Origin: Chromera velia
Taxonomy: Eukaryota; Sar; Chromeraceae
Reading direction: 5' to 3'
Length of the DNA stretch: 64,000 nt
Assembly: GCA_018398765.1 (NCBI GenBank)
Contig: JAHBMJ010002485.1
Coordinates: 29,109-93,108, forward strand
The notes under the pieces were generated by a model, which was not told where the DNA came from, searched no databases, and saw nothing but the letters and a program-made list of their open reading frames with translations. A program made the position numbers and the translations under genes. Positions 1 through 12,946 of this stretch are shown piece after piece. Positions within the stretch are counted from its first letter, which is position 1; each line of letters starts with the position of its first letter.

Positions 1-2148
1 AGAGACCCACCACTTGCCCCCCCTCCTTCTCCCCCGCCCACACCCCCTCCGACACCCTCTGACGTGTCACGATCCCACTCTTCAAACAGCTTTGATGCAG
101 CAGCTACTGAAGAAGCAGAAACATCAACATTCCTCCCACTGCCCGTCGTAAANNNNNNNNNNNNNNNNNNNCCACCGGCAGAGGGCCAAATGATTCCCGG
201 GAGACCAAGAGGACCCCCACATGATGCCGCATTGCCCCCTTCCCCCGAACCCATCCTAGCCGCACCCTGTAGATCATCCTCCCCCTCCAAAAGCTTCTCC
301 AGGAGAGCTGAATGATCTCCGCCCAAACCAACGCCTTTCCCCCTCCCTGCCCCCCCCGACAGTCCCGTCACAGGAATCCCCCGCCCCGTTGTCAGAAGTG
401 CTGCACCCCTTCCCCCCAATCCCGAAAAGGAAGAGGAAGAAGAAGAAGGGAAAGCCTGTCCAAGGGAGATGGTACTTGGCGCAACACATGGAGGGGGATG
501 GGGGGGCGATGTGCTGCCCTGAAAGGCCGAGGGGCTGTCCAGACCGAGACCTCTGTGTCTGACTTGTTTTCCCATGAAGTTCGCACCCCTCCCACTTCCC
601 TCCAGACACCGAAGCACCGAATCCATCTCCCCCTCTTCCTCTTCACCCACAAACCCCGCAGGCCCCCTCAGGACCCCGGCAGGACGGGGGGGGGCCGACG
701 GGAAACCCCCAAAATGTGACGGCGGCATGGGAGCAAAAGCAGAGGAAGAGGGAAAGGAGGCTTGCGGCTGAGGCTCTTCTCTGGGATGATGATCAGGCTG
801 CGTATCGTCAAACACGAAATCTTGTGTGCAGAACGTCTCTAACCCCGCATCCTCCCATCCTCCTGACAACACATAAGGAAGACCCGACACAGCCGGGTTG
901 TTGTTCGGGTCCGATGTGCCTGATGGATGGGCCGCCTGCTGAGAGGCTGCTGATAAGGGCGCTTCGGCACTCTGCTGCTGCTGCTGCTGCGGCTTTTGGT
1001 GTTCTTGTACTTGTGTCGATCCATGCCCCCCATTCCGCAGAGGCGCTGGTGAAGCTTGGGAGGGAACAATTGAATAGGGGCTCATTTCGCTTTCGAGATC
1101 TGGCTCGTCGTGTGCATGTGAGGACACTCCTGCATCATCATCACCGCTGCTGCTGCTGCTGCTGTGGGCGCTCCACCGATCCGCCTTTCCTCCGTGCTCG
1201 TCCCTAGAGCAACTTGGCTCATCGGTGCCATTTTCTGCTTGGTTGTCCTTTTCAGTTGCGTGTCCACTTTTGGCCAGGGCTTTCATGAAGTCTTTTGGCT
1301 TCATCTGTGCGCCCTCTCTGACGTTCGCCTCTGTCCTCAAACGCCTCAGCAGACCCTCGTCGAGTCCCTGTACAGCGGAGAAGAGAGCAGCACACAAACA
1401 AGCACACAAAGAGCAGGCAAATGCACGGACAGACAGGCAACAAAGGCACAAACAAAGATGGCTTGTTGTTGCGTAGACTCTATTGAGCGTTCATGAACAC
1501 ACCAGGAGATTGAATTGTCCTTGTCAGACGATACACCATTGTCTGGATAGATCAGCAAGCGCGCATTCAGCCCGCTCCAGGGATAAGTTGGAGGTCGAGA
1601 TGAAGAAGAGAAGACTGGAAAGACAGGACTGCCAAGGCTACCCGTCGGATTCAGAAGATCAAAAATGGCAGACAGAACCATTCACAACAATTTTCCATGA
1701 CCGCAACAAGTTCGCACTGCGCCTACCCTACCTGCAATTTTATCCCAGTGGCCGTGGCAAAACTGGACAGCAGCAGGCCTTTTCGAGGCACCCTCCCTCT
1801 GTCTATCTCTTTCTCTTTCTCTTTCTTTGCTGCCTCCTGGGAGGACTCGGGTCCTTTGTTGCAGGTCTGTCGCTTCCTCTTCTCCGCCGCACCGTCTACT
1901 CTCACAGACTCTCCCCCTTTCTCAGACGATTGCAAAGCAGAATGCGTCTGTCTCGCCTCACTGCCTTCACATGCTATTGCGCTGTTGCCCTGTGCACCCG
2001 TACGTGCGAGACCTACACGAAGACCATTTTCGTCTCCGGGTGCAGCTCCGTCTCCATTCCCCCCGGAAGAGCTGGAGGTTGCTCCCCGTTTGGATTGCCT
2101 TGAGGGCTCTGGTTGGCCCACTGCTTTTCGTTTGGTGCGTCTGGTCAT
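1..2148 (-). CDS. Hypothetical Ser/Gln/Pro-rich protein, N-terminal part (3' end outside window)
   Basis: Function not recognised. Two exons are supported: 2148-1732, starting at an ATG with a basic MTRRTKRK start, and 1367 down to the window edge. The intron has donor CAG|GTAGGG and acceptor TACAG|GGACTC, both in phase 0. Exon 2 stays open for about 400 codons on the minus strand, then runs into the N gap at 153-171. An open frame continues beyond the gap to base 1, so the protein exceeds about 580 residues. It is mostly low complexity: Ser and Gln runs (CAG/AGC microsatellite-coded), Gly/Pro-rich stretches and acidic patches. A short ordered segment follows the splice junction (GLDEGLLRRLRTEANVREG). 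The basic start and disorder suggest a nuclear or scaffold protein, but that is inference. The gene is divergent from the Pro-rich gene at 3005. Confidence 0.6.
153..171. other. Assembly gap (19 N)
   Basis: A run of N lies inside the large minus-strand exon. The reading frame downstream of the gap differs from the frame predicted by counting 19 bases, so the gap size is probably not exact. Confidence 0.99.
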
Positions 2149-3004
2149 TGCTGTGTGAAGATAACCCCACCAAGAGGAGATCGATCGCGCTGATCCTCCC
2201 CACAGCCCCTCAAATGCCACAGCAAACACCGACCGGTCCCGTTGCTCGATCGTCTCCCAGCGAAGTTCACCCCTGGGTCCATCTGCCTGGTTGCGTCTCA
2301 GCGTCCTCGTCCAGTCACTGACCCACGCATAGCAAATGTAGGTGGATCGACGCCTGTGCAGACCATCAGGTAACGTACATGGAGGAGGATCAAAAACATT
2401 GACTGACATTCAAAGACTGCAGAAAAATGGCTCATGGCGGCGCTGCAATGCGCTGCATGTTACGATATCTGACGCACGCAATTAAGCAGAGAACCTGACC
2501 TGAAAAATCTGACGCACGCAAATGCATGTCCCGAAAATAATGCTGAGGGGGCACTTAACAGGCACAACATATGTTGAACATGAGCAAATTAAGTTATCGG
2601 ACTTTCCGGCCGGGCCATTCGCACGGAGTGCGTAAGATCAATGTGAGATCACGATTCGATCGCGTTCACCCGCCTTCAAACTGAAGAATCACAAAAGGCT
2701 GCAGTGTTGGAATTGTTCGTCGTACCTCTCCAAGATCACAGTTTTCCCCGTGGAGTATTCACAAGTATTTCTTCATACCAGCAACGCACCTTCCTGACTT
2801 TTCATCGATCAGTGCACGTGGCCATGAGGGCAGAGAAGTGTTTTTCAGGCTCTCCTCGCTCGATCATGCCCGTTCTTTTGTTTCGTCTATGAAGGTCGTT
2901 TGGTCTAGTTTCTGCACAGGCAGACAATGGTCTCTTACGCATAACGGACGTAACCAAACAAATTTGACCCAAACAGCCTGCAAGGGTTTGTTCCGGAGGA
3001 TCGA
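2149..3004. promoter_or_regulatory. Divergent intergenic space between two genes
   Basis: About 860 bp separate the start codons of the minus-strand gene (2148) and the plus-strand gene (3005). It must hold both promoters. It contains a duplicated TCTGACGCACGCA motif (near 2469 and 2508), a CCGGCCGGG palindrome near 2606 and a CGATCGCG near 2656. No TATA box stands out. The CGCG signal is weaker here than in the other divergent spaces of this window. Confidence 0.4.
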
Positions 3005-4486
3005 ATGAGACAGGGTGGCGGGGCAAATAGAGGTGGTGGCGTAGGTCCGCGTTACCAACTGACTGCGCAGTCGAGCCCTCATCCAATCACTGGAGAGACT
3101 CAATGGACGATTGCTGATGCCCCCCCCTACCCCCCTCCAGGCGCGTCTTCGTCTTCATCAGCCAGTGGAGGAGCGGTGACAGGCCGTTATGTCCCCAAAG
3201 CAGCAGTCGATGGACTTCTCGACAGTGTACGGAACAGACTGGATCTTCTGCAAGTCAGCCAAAACCCCCCACATCTTTGGTTTATGCATGGCTGAGTTCC
3301 TTCCCCTGCCTTCTCTTTCTCTTCGTCTCCATTCCCCTCACTGGCTGCCGCTGAAATCTCTTGTTGGGCCTCCCCGTCTCCTTCCTGTCTAGAAGAGATT
3401 CACTTTCTCTTTCGCCGTTTCCTGCAGATCAAAGTGGATGATGTTGATGCCAGGACAGAGAGGTCCCTCGAAGATCTGCAGCAAGCACGAGGGGGCGACA
3501 GGGCGGGGGAGAGGCAGGAGCCCCCCCCAGTTCCTCCTGGGTTCGTGCAGGGACTCTCCCCTGTGCAGATCCCACCGCGGCAGCAGTCCGGTCCGCCCTC
3601 GCGATTTCCCCATAGCGAAGGCCCAGAACGGGCACAGGCACAGATGGGGGGACGGGTATCACACACGCAGACGCAGACGCCCATACAGCCCCAGCTACCG
3701 TCAAGGCCTCTCTCGAGGCAGCAAGAAGACTTGTTAAGTCCCTCTCGCACTCCCTCGTACCCCGCTCCCGGAAGGAGCCGAATAGGCCCTCCCTTGCAGC
3801 CGCCCCCAAGCTACGTGCCGGTTCCGCAGCATGATTACGCAGGGGAAGCGCGTACCGACCGTCGGGAGGTCCGTTTCCCCGGCCCAGGAGGCGTTCCTTA
3901 CCCCGGCCCCGGAGGCGTTCCTTACCCCGGCCCCGGAGACGTTCGTTGTCCCGGCCCAGGAGAAGCTCGTTATCCCGGCCCAGGAGAAGCTCGTTATCCC
4001 GGCCCGGGAGAAACTCGTTATCCCGACGTAGGGGATATTCGTTACCCCGGCCCAGTAGAAGCTCGTTACCTAGACCCAGGAGAGGTGAGTTATCCCGACC
4101 CACGGGAACCTGGGGGGTATCCCGACCCCCCAGGGGAAATCCGATATGCTGACCCTGGAGACGTTCGGCTGTTGTCAGAACAACCCGGGGAGAGGGAGAG
4201 GGAGAGGGAGAGGCGCATACGGCCTTTTCTGCATCACAACGCGCCTCCTCCTTCGTGGCGCGGGTTCCCCCCCCCGTCTGGTCTCGGGAGCTCTTCGGCT
4301 AGTCGATCGGCGTGGGGGGAGGGGGGCAGTCAGCAGGGTTATCCTGGAGAGGAGAGGAAGCCTGTTGTCAGTCAGCAGCAGACATTGATTATGCCTTCTC
4401 TGCCCAGAGACGGACACACACAGCCCCCCTTCCCCCCCCCTTCCTATCCTCCCGACTACCCCCCACCGCATTACAATGATCCGTAA
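3005..4486 (+). CDS. Pro/Gly/Tyr-rich protein with octapeptide repeats and a short coiled coil
   Basis: Not a recognised family. Two exons join in phase 0: 3005-3253 (donor CAA|GTCAGC) and 3428-4486 (acceptor TTTCCTGCAG), giving 435 residues. The N-terminus is Gly/Arg-rich and then Pro/Ser-rich. Residues around 65-100, spanning the splice junction, form a heptad-like segment with spaced Leu/Val (DGLLDSVRNRLDLLQ, then IKVDDVDARTERSLEDLQQ), suggesting oligomerisation. A disordered Pro-rich stretch follows. Residues about 230-330 are roughly a dozen tandem octapeptides of the type YPGPGEAR, degenerating toward the C-terminus into DPG/PDP variants. The tail is Pro-rich and ends in PPHYNDP. There is no signal peptide or TM segment. 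The repeat resembles Tyr/Pro/Gly-rich adhesive or phase-separating tails of other proteins, but only in composition. Confidence 0.65.
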
Positions 4487-7400
4487 AAAGGTTTGGGGGG
4501 TTAGCTTTGATAGACAGAGACAGAGACTGGGAAAAATTTGAGTGACTGTAGACTGGCTGTCTGACCGGTCTTGCCGGCTGCACTGAAAGTGGGAGAACGC
4601 TTGGTATCTGGTAAGACTCGAAAGAGTCGATCTGTGAGTGTGAAAAGGGAACAGAAGAGAGAAAGAAAGGAAGGAAGAAAGAAGAAATCCGTCATGCAAA
4701 GCTTGGTTGCTCTTGGAGGGCCCAAACAAACAGCGGCTTCCTTTCCTTGCTCTTTGAGTACAAGCAAAGGGAAGACGAGACAAGAAAAGAAAGAAAAGTG
4801 TGCGTTTGATTCACCTTCATCACTAGTATCCTGCTGGGTTTTGCATGACAACCCTTGCAGTATCCTGTTTTCTGTTTTCCTTCCTTGTTGATCGATCGGT
4901 CTGTCTTTGTAAGTGTCGACTGACCGGTTCTCCGGTTGGAGGGAGGGATAGGTTGTTCCTTTCTTTCTCTCTTTTATATTCATTCATTCATTCATTCATT
5001 CATTGTATTGCAATTTTGTGCATGCATGGAAAAAAATTAGCACTCTGCGGGGGGGGGACAGGGGCGGAGAGGGAGGGACCGGGGCAGCGGGGATAGATTC
5101 CTCCCCTGCAGTGTGATGGAAGGGAAGGGATCACCATGGGATAAAAAAATGAACGAACTGTGCTTGTTAGCCGTGCAAGATGCAATTCAATAAATGCAAA
5201 GCAGTCCTGTCCTGTCCAGCTTCATTCCAAGAAGAAGATCGGCCGTTTTGGTTTGTGTGTCGGCTCTGGGGAGTGGAGTGATCTATCGAATTGGAGGGAT
5301 CGAGGCAGCTGCTGCATGGGGAGACGGTGTCTGTGAGGAAGTCCTTTGGAAAGAAAGAACAGCCGAAGGAAAGAAGGAAAGATCGTCTCTCTTTGTGTGT
5401 CTGTTTCTAGAAAGAAAGAAGAAGTCTTTTCTCTTTCGTCCTGCAGGGAACGATGGGTCGAAAGAACGAACGAACGATGAACTGCCTGCCTGCCTGCATG
5501 CATGCCTGTCTGTCCTAGTCAGGACCAGGAGGCAGCAACAGTCGGATCCTTTCTTCCTTGCTTCCTTGCCTCAAAACTGCGCCCAGCCAGCCAGTCTGAC
5601 TGAGACCGTCCCATGCGGTCCAATGAACTGATCACCAAGCCAGTCAATAGGGGAGTGAGGGGTGTGGAATTGAGGGAAAGAAATGACGTACATGCGTGCG
5701 CAGACAGACAGACCCTGGTGGGGGTTCAATAACGAGGGGGGTAGGGGCTGCATCAGTCGGTCACTAGGGACACCTGATGCAAGCAAAATACATGAACGGA
5801 CGGATGGATGGGTGGATGGATGGTTGGATCGTGAAGCGACCGAGAGAGAACTAACGGTTCGATTGATGATTTGGTGTTGGAGAGAGAGGTCACTGGATGG
5901 ATGGATGGATGGATTGCTCGGTGCGTTGTCGCATCGCCATCTTCTGGCTGGCCGGCCGGTCGGTCGGTCAGGTTTTTCTTGAAGGCCCGCGCATCATCTA
6001 CTCACTCACTCACTCCCGCTGCAGGGGCATGCATTTGCTCCGCAGCGTTCCGTGCATTTGACTGCTGCACGTTTCTTGATTTTCTTTCTCTTTTTCTTTT
6101 TGGCTGTGTGCCGAAGAGCACCTTTTTTCGCTGTTTTGTGACTGTTCTTCTCTCTGTTTCTCGGACGCCTGCGTTCGCTTCGTACTTTTGTGTCTTTCTG
6201 TACCCGGTACGCTTGTGGTGGAAGCGTTTGTCCCTCTTTCCCTTTTTCTGTCTGGCTTGCTCTGGATAGCAGTCTGCTTCTTCCCGCCCCCGCCTTCCTT
6301 TCTTTCCTTCCATCTTCCTTTCTGTCTGTCTCATCCTCCACTGTTGGAAGTCTGCTCTTCTCCTCCGTCTCTTGCGTTGGGCAAGAATATCATCTATCTA
6401 CTTACATCTGCATCCCCTCTTTCATATTGCTCCGTGGATGAGCAATGAATGAATGAGTGGATGTATGTATTCGTGAATGAATGAGCAAAAAGAAGGAAAA
6501 GGACGAAATTCGAAGGGGCGACCGACTCGTAGATCTGAACACTTCCCTCCCCCCCTCCCTCACTCCCTCCCGCCTCTGTCTGCCCTTTCCTCCCATATGC
6601 CCTCGACAGCACGGGCCACAGCACGGGCCGGCAAGTGACTTGAGTAACAGTCCGCGGCAGGTGGCATGAGTCTCTCTTTCCTTTCACAGCTGTTTCGTTT
6701 CGTTGGTCGTTGGGTTGGCTTCTTTGATGCTTCCATCCATCTATCCATCCATCCACTTTGAAGAATGAATGAATTAATTAATTCAGCTGAGGCTAGCAGA
6801 CAAGAGAAGCAGCGGGAGGAGCGGGGGGGCGGAAGAACGAAGGTGCCTCCTTCCTCGTTGCCTGCCGACAGCTTCAAGTTTTGATTGCTTAGTGAGGCGT
6901 TCGAACGAAAAGTGTGATAGTGGAAGGGCCAAAAAGAAATCGCGAGGGAAAGGAAGAAACGCCGTAGAAACCGCGTGACGATCAGCTCACATTCTGACGC
7001 ACGCTCAAAGAATGGGAATAAATGGCAGGAGGCAGTCTCCCTTAGTGAAAAAAAAGAAGAAGGGAACGTGAGGAAGGAGAAGAGCGCCAAGGGTTCGACA
7101 AGAATGCATTGGCCGCACAGCACAGCTTGATGTGGCTTGAAGGAAAAAAAGAAAGGAAGCCGGCAAAGACATGCATAGTGTGGAGGGAGTACCACGACCC
7201 CCCACTTCTTTTCATGCTTCGTTGACTCAGTCTATCCTGAAGTGAAGGACACCTAGATGTAATCCTCTGACAGCCCAGAGAAAGACGGAAGAAGAAGGAA
7301 TGTGAAGGGGGAGAAATCAACAGAAGAAATGAGTGAGTGAAAGCGATATCCCGCCCGCTTGTCTGTCTGCCTCAGCGTCCCATGAGACAAGACAGATACA

Positions 7401-8100
7401 AGTATGCTGGTTTTCCCTCCTCACCCTTTTTGGTTGATTTCTTGTTATTCGTTCTCCTCTTTGACTGTCTCCGCTTTAGCCCCTACTTTCTTTCTGTGTC
7501 TCTATCCACCTGCTTTTTGTTGATTCGGTTTTTTTCTTTCGGCACAGAGCTTCGGTTGTCTGGTGTTGACCCGCGATTTTCTTCTTCTTCTTTTTATTCT
7601 TCTTCTTCTACTACTACTACTACTACTACTGCAGCTATCACGCAAGCCGGAGGGAGAACCGCCTTTGGTAGGGAGGGATCGAGATGGAATCGAGGGGATT
7701 CAGTGTCTGTCGGTGTTGGTGGGGGGTTGGGGGTACTTACTAGCTTTTTTGCTTCCTTTCTTTCTTTCTTTCTTTCTTTCTTTGTTTCGTTGTTCGTGTG
7801 TTTATTTGTTTGTCTGTTTGTACTTCCCTCCTTCTTGATGAATAAATAGACATACAGGTGGTTCGGTTCGCTTGGATGGGCTTGTAGGGAAGCATGAGTG
7901 CAATCAAACCGTTTGAAAGTTCATGTCACAATTTTTCCTTTCATCTGACTTTGCAAGCAAGCAAGCAAGCAGATCTTGTGTGATCGTCTGTCTGTCTGTC
8001 TGTCTGTCTGTCTGGAAAAGAAAAAGGAAAGAAAAGACGACATTGTCTGTCTGTCCGTCTGACTGTCTGTATAGTCTGTCTGGCTCTGCACTTTCATCAG
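4487..8100. other. 3.6 kb with no supported gene; scattered microsatellites
   Basis: Open frames here are short or driven by pyrimidine-rich composition. Simple repeats seen: ATTC (4979-5003), GGAT (near 5800-5830 and 5893-5915), CTT then CTA triplets (about 7580-7631), TTTC (about 7760-7785) and GTCT (7987-8014). A 5' exon for the gene starting at 8101 probably lies here, because that exon needs one base from an upstream phase-1 exon. Confidence 0.6.
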
Positions 8101-8675
8101 AGACAATCCAACAAGGCCATGTGCTCACCCTTCAGTACTCGGCACTGCAGGATAGTCGGATTGCAGAGTTGTTGTTTCAGGGGGCACGATTCAGGTTTGA
8201 AGAAAATCCAAACCTCTGTGAGCAAGCCCTTGAGTTGGGGGGATGAGAGCACATCGGTGAAGGCATCGAGGCTCGATAATGAGAGAGAAGAGGAGAAGAG
8301 AAAGAAAAGAGGTTTGTTTCCCCTTCCAAGCAGATGTCGAAGACCGGAAGAAGGAGTTTGAAGAATGGAAGAAAGAGATCATCCGCCGAGTGAAGACCGC
8401 CATCCAGCAAAGAATCGCCCCCCCTCAGTCCCCTACGGGTGAAGTCCTTTCCGCAATCTGCAACCTCCACCGAGATTTGGTTGTCGTCCCCCCCCTACAA
8501 TCTCACTCTTGTCTGCAAACGTTTCTATATGCACGAGCTCGCAAAACTGTTGCTCGCGCATGGGGCGTATGAGGACGTGAGTGAGACAGCACATCCAATC
8601 CTTTCCAAACACATGCAGCATCAAAAAAATTCTCCTCCAAAGGTGCACCCCCCCATCCCCCCACCTCCTGTCTAA
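8101..8675 (+). CDS. Fragment of an unrecognised multi-exon gene
   Basis: Two internal exons are well formed. Exon 8101-8217 follows acceptor TTTCATCAG and encodes HVLTLQYSALQDSRIAELLF and a following short stretch (donor CTCT|GTGAGC). Exon 8334-8438 follows CCAAGCAG and encodes a charged helix (VEDRKKEFEEWKKEIIRRV) followed by a Pro-rich end, with donor ACGG|GTGAAG. Both exons begin with two leftover bases and end with one, so they are symmetric phase-1 exons and join cleanly. After 8438 two frames look coding. One stops near 8572. The other (YMHELAKLLLAHGAYED, ending in a Pro-rich tail at 8675) looks more protein-like, but I found no acceptor in the right phase. The 5' end is not found. Function unknown. 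Confidence 0.4.
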
Positions 8676-11600
8676 AGAACATGACGGTGCCGGTTCCCCC
8701 TATGTAGTACGTATTTGTTTGAAGTGCAGTATGTTTTTCCTCTTGTTTTTCTTTTTTTTCTCTATTTTTTTCTGTGTTTCTTTTCCTTTTGTCTTGAGTG
8801 GAAGCAGCCGGGGATTAACGTGTGAACCCTGTGATCACATTCAAGTCTGTCGGGAGGTGGAGAGGCAAGGGGCGCTTAACTCTCACCCTTCGGGCCCGTT
8901 GCCCACGTTGTTTGATTGTTATTCTTTTCTTTTGTCTTTGTTCTTTCTTTTCTTCTTTTTGTCTATTGTGTTCATGAAGAAAAGAAGGGAGAAGAAGCAA
9001 CATGCATGCAGTCTGTCCTCGTATTGTCCCCCTCGTGCATTCCCCGAGAAGAGAACAAAAGAGAAGATGGAGAAAGCTTTTCGGGACAAGTCGACAGAGT
9101 GGCCCAAACAAACGCTGGCTGACTGAGTGATGAACAGACTGACTGACTGACTGACTGACTCGCTGACTGAGTGAGTGAGTGAGGGAGTGAGTGTGTGAGT
9201 GAGGAAAGGAAGAGAGGGAGGGAGGAAAATTGATTCGTCATCAATTGATCGAACGATCGAAAGAAGCCCACGCGCCAACCACTCTGGCAGGCAACCAATA
9301 AGTTTGTTGTTGGCTCCCTTTCGTTCGTTCGTTCTTTCTTTCTTTCTTTCTTTCTTCTTTTCTTTTTTTTTTTCTTTCTTTCTCTCTCCTTCTTCTTCCT
9401 TTGTTTCTTTGGGCTTGCAGGAAGTATTGCACTGCCTCTTCTCTCCTCTCGTCGCCTTTCTCTCCTCTGGACTTCCCTCCTTACACCCACCCACCCACCC
9501 GATTAAGATTTCCTCTTTTCTTCTCTTGTGTCCATCCTTCGTTTTCTTTGGCCCTTGACCACTTTCTCACTTCGTTTATAGTGTTTCCCATGCATTCATT
9601 CTAATGCTTAACCTTGTGTGTCTCCAATGTAAATGTTATAGTGTTTGTTTCACCTGTGCATGTCTGCTCAACGTCCTTCTCGCTGGGGGTGTTTAAGCAG
9701 GAAAACTTCGCAGCTCCCGGTTCGATGAAGCAAGTGGAGCAGAAGAAGAAGTAAGTAGAAGAGGATCAATTCGCGCTTGCACGCACACGCACACACACCG
9801 GTCCTGGTGCATCGATGAGATTCCACTTCTCGGCTCGACCCGAGAGCAAGCAAGAGTGGGTAGACTTGAGGCCGATCCTTCTCGTTTTGTTCCTTCCCTC
9901 CCCCTTGTTGGATGGCGGGAGTCGACCGATCCAACTGAAATAATGATAAGCAGCAATCCATGCCAACCTCCAAAAACAACATAATGGGGACGAGACAGAA
10001 GGAAGAAAAGCACTGAAGACGAGCGAGGGAGCTACCGGGCGCGTATGTCAAGAAAATCAAAGCAGAAAGACGATGTGTGTGCCATTTTCTTCTTTTTTTT
10101 TTTCAATGAGCCGAGCATGCACCGTGAAAGGCATGGGAAAAGAGGTGTGTCCGTCTGCTCCTTTGCCTGCAAGCTTGGCCTTTATCAGGGATCGACTGGC
10201 TCGCCTGTCGCGTGCATATGATGTTGATGCATGCTGAGTGCGTCTGTTTGTCCATGTCAGTCTGCGTGTCGTCCAGTTCCTGCTTCTGCTGCTGCTGTTG
10301 TGTTGTAGTGAGTACGGATTTTCCATGTCCGTCTTCGATCGATCTGCTCTTTTTCTCATTTCTTACTGATGATTAGTTTTTTCTTTTTTTCTGACATGAT
10401 ACGCCTCCGTCCATCACCGAAGCACTTGACTATTGGAGTGCGAACGGAGGAAAGACCGGACCAAACAGGCAAGAAGGACGAAGCAAGCTCTCGTTCGCTA
10501 GAGGGGTGGGTGTCTCTTTCCTTCCTTCCTTCGTTCCTTCATCTCTGCTTACTTTCCTTTCTTCTCTCTTCCTTCATTCTGTGTCTTTTCGTGGGCGCTT
10601 GCCTGCGAGACTACTTACCAGCTCACATGCTCCTTTCACCGTTCATTCCATCTGTGTACGTACCCTTTTTTTTGGACGGTGATGCTTCCTCCGTTCAATC
10701 GAACCAGCCTTAATTGTGCCGAGCAGCCAAAAGAGAGAGAGAGAGAGAGATTCTTTCAGGCTGCATGGAGAGTGATGCAGGACGGCAGGGAGGCAGCCTT
10801 ACGTTAGCTCCTCCCAATCTTGCTTGCTCGCTTGCTCTCTTTCCCTCCCCTCCCACTTTCACTTATTTTCCTTTACCGTCCGGTGGGGCATTCGTTACTT
10901 TGAAGAATCGTGAGCTCAATTGGCAAAATGATCCGATTTTTCTGTCGGATTTTTTCTTTCACGATTCAGCCAGCCCGGCCCTTTACAAGACAGTCGAGAG
11001 AGCTGTGAGCATACGCAGTGCTTGGGTGGAAGGCAAGTTACATGCAGCCGTTCATCGTCTCGACCCGACTCGATAGGATGGCTTTCGATCGGTCGGAATG
11101 CATGGAGCAAGGCTGTGCGTCAGAAGGAACATCACACGGGTGAATAAATAAAGAGATCGATTGATTGATATTGATCGGGGGTGTGGCTCAGGGGCAGAGT
11201 GCATGTGCAGGGTTCTTGCCATCGAATCGAATCGATGCTGGCATGCGTCCGTTTCTTCTTCTGTATATGTGTATATATACGTATTGTGAATATTTACTTA
11301 TTATTTAGCCCTCCTTGACTGAGTCAAGTGAAGAAGCTGCCTTCTCCGTCATGCGCTCCTCGATCGACGTTCACACACATCGACCCGACTCGTCATACAA
11401 ACGCTGCCTTCGTTGACGCAGACGCGCACAGATCGATCGACATTCATACACGCATGCAGTCTTGGAGGCGCAATTCAGTGCCTCAGCCCTCTAAGGCCCC
11501 TCTTCCTGCATTCGTGATCGACAGAAAGTGCATAGCACTAGGCATAGCAGCCTGATCGAGTACCTTAGTGTAGCAGCACTCCATATAGGCGCAGCAGTAT

Positions 11601-12824
11601 GTAGTACCTGCGTCATCTCTGCGGCTGCCTCTCTTCTTGGCGGCCCACATAGGAAATTATTACGTAAATCATCGACCTTATAGCATCGATCCATCTTCTA
11701 GTTCATCTTTTTAATAAATAAGAATTAAAAACGCTTCTAAATTCTAAATTATTTTTTAAATTATTTATCATGCATATAACTTAATGTTTAAATGATTGAT
11801 TGATTAATAAATCGAAGTAGGGTATTGTAGTTCCAGACTTATAGCTAGGAACCACTGGTAAAATAAACAACTTCTCTAGCGACTTCTACAACATTCCAGA
11901 CAACATTTTATAAGGAAATTGTCCGTTTACAGAAACGAGTCATCATCATTATCATACGTTATCGCCATCGGCCTATAATAGGCGTCTAGCGTTCGGCAAG
12001 TCACGACATGCAAGGCAGATTGTTAATGATAGACCCTCACTCAGCAATATTTGGCAACTAGCTTAACAACTACATTTCTTTTCAAACTCTTCCACTTCTG
12101 GCAGGGCGTGCTTGCACATGAGCGAGGCTGCTTCATGTTATGTTGACTACCAACTATGCCACGCCACCTCATAATACCATCCTCTTCCCTGCTTGTACTT
12201 CCTAAGAATTTCCTTTATCTGACAACCCTAAACCCAGCTTCCCTTCTTTTCTACGACTGTCTTCTTCGGCTGCTGTGGCTGTTTGGGGACGAGGTCTTTG
12301 TGTGTTTTGCTACTAGTATGAATGTGAAGCCCATGGAGGGTGGAAAACGTTCGTCCACATGCCGCACACTTCGCATCTCCGTCTCTCTACCCTTTTCTCA
12401 CCTCCCTTTTCCTTTCCTTTTCCTCTGCTGCTCTCTCAGAGTCTCTCTTCTACCTTTTTCACCCCGTCTTGAATTAATGCCCTCCATCTGCCCTTATCAT
12501 GATGAGAGGCAAGCGTCTGCCACTCGGCCTAGCACTCGGCCTCATTGATGATTGATTTCTAGAAGGCGGAAATCAGAGAGGACACAGTCGCTCCAACGAA
12601 GGAGGAAACGAGTGCAATTAAAAAGAAAGAAAAGAAAAGAAGAGACGAAAAAGGTTAGGGAAAAGGTACGACTACAATCGTTTGTCTCAATGGTTTCCCA
12701 CATAGAATAAATTACGGTTGTTATTGGTGTGGCAGTGATGCATTAAACATTGCCTTTCAGTTTGAGGACGTATAGGGGCCATGAAAAAAATCAAAACCAA
12801 CCTGGTTTGGAACCCCCCCCCCCC
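8676..12824. other. Gene-poor stretch, turning AT-rich after about 11.7 kb
   Basis: No exon chain with consistent phases was found. Microsatellites include CTGA (about 9137-9165), GTGA (9170-9200) and TTTC (9325-9375). From about 11,700 the sequence becomes AT-rich and loses the pyrimidine/purine strand bias seen around genes. An open frame at 12156-12548 on the plus strand is not supported by anything else. Confidence 0.5.
11177..11240 (+). other. Possible tRNA-derived fragment (A-box-like)
   Basis: GGCTCAGGGGCAGAG resembles the D arm/A box of a tRNA-Ala or a tRNA-derived SINE. It is followed by a 5-bp hairpin CATCG...CGATG with an 8-base loop containing TCGAAT, where a T arm would be. The anticodon arm and the 3' acceptor half do not fold, so this is at best a relic. 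Confidence 0.25.
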
Positions 12825-12835
12825 NNNNNNNNNNN
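12825..12835. other. Assembly gap (11 N) in a poly-C tract
   Basis: The run of N is flanked on both sides by C homopolymer, so the gap probably reflects failure to sequence through poly-C. Confidence 0.99.
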
Positions 12836-12946
12836 CCCCCTTCCTAACACCTATAAGCATTCGGGTCCGACCCTCCTCCCTCTCTCTAAAGTCCCCTCTT
12901 TTAAAGTCAAAAATTATGTTGAACCGTAACTTGAACGACCAGTAAA

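Noticed and set aside
1346-1681. Extra middle exon in the first minus-strand gene
   Set aside because: The flanking exons join directly in phase 0 with good splice sites; the middle frame fits only with a poorer donor.
6560-7195. 211-codon minus-strand frame
   Set aside because: Composition follows the local pyrimidine bias (Phe/Ser/Leu); no domain, no neighbouring exon in phase.
9241-9494. CRISPR-like or other regular spaced repeat arrays
   Set aside because: All arrays seen are ordinary microsatellites without unique spacers, and the genome is eukaryotic.
12156-12548. 130-codon plus-strand frame in the AT-rich zone
   Set aside because: No homology recognised and a C/T-rich middle section; could be a mobile-element relic but nothing supports it.
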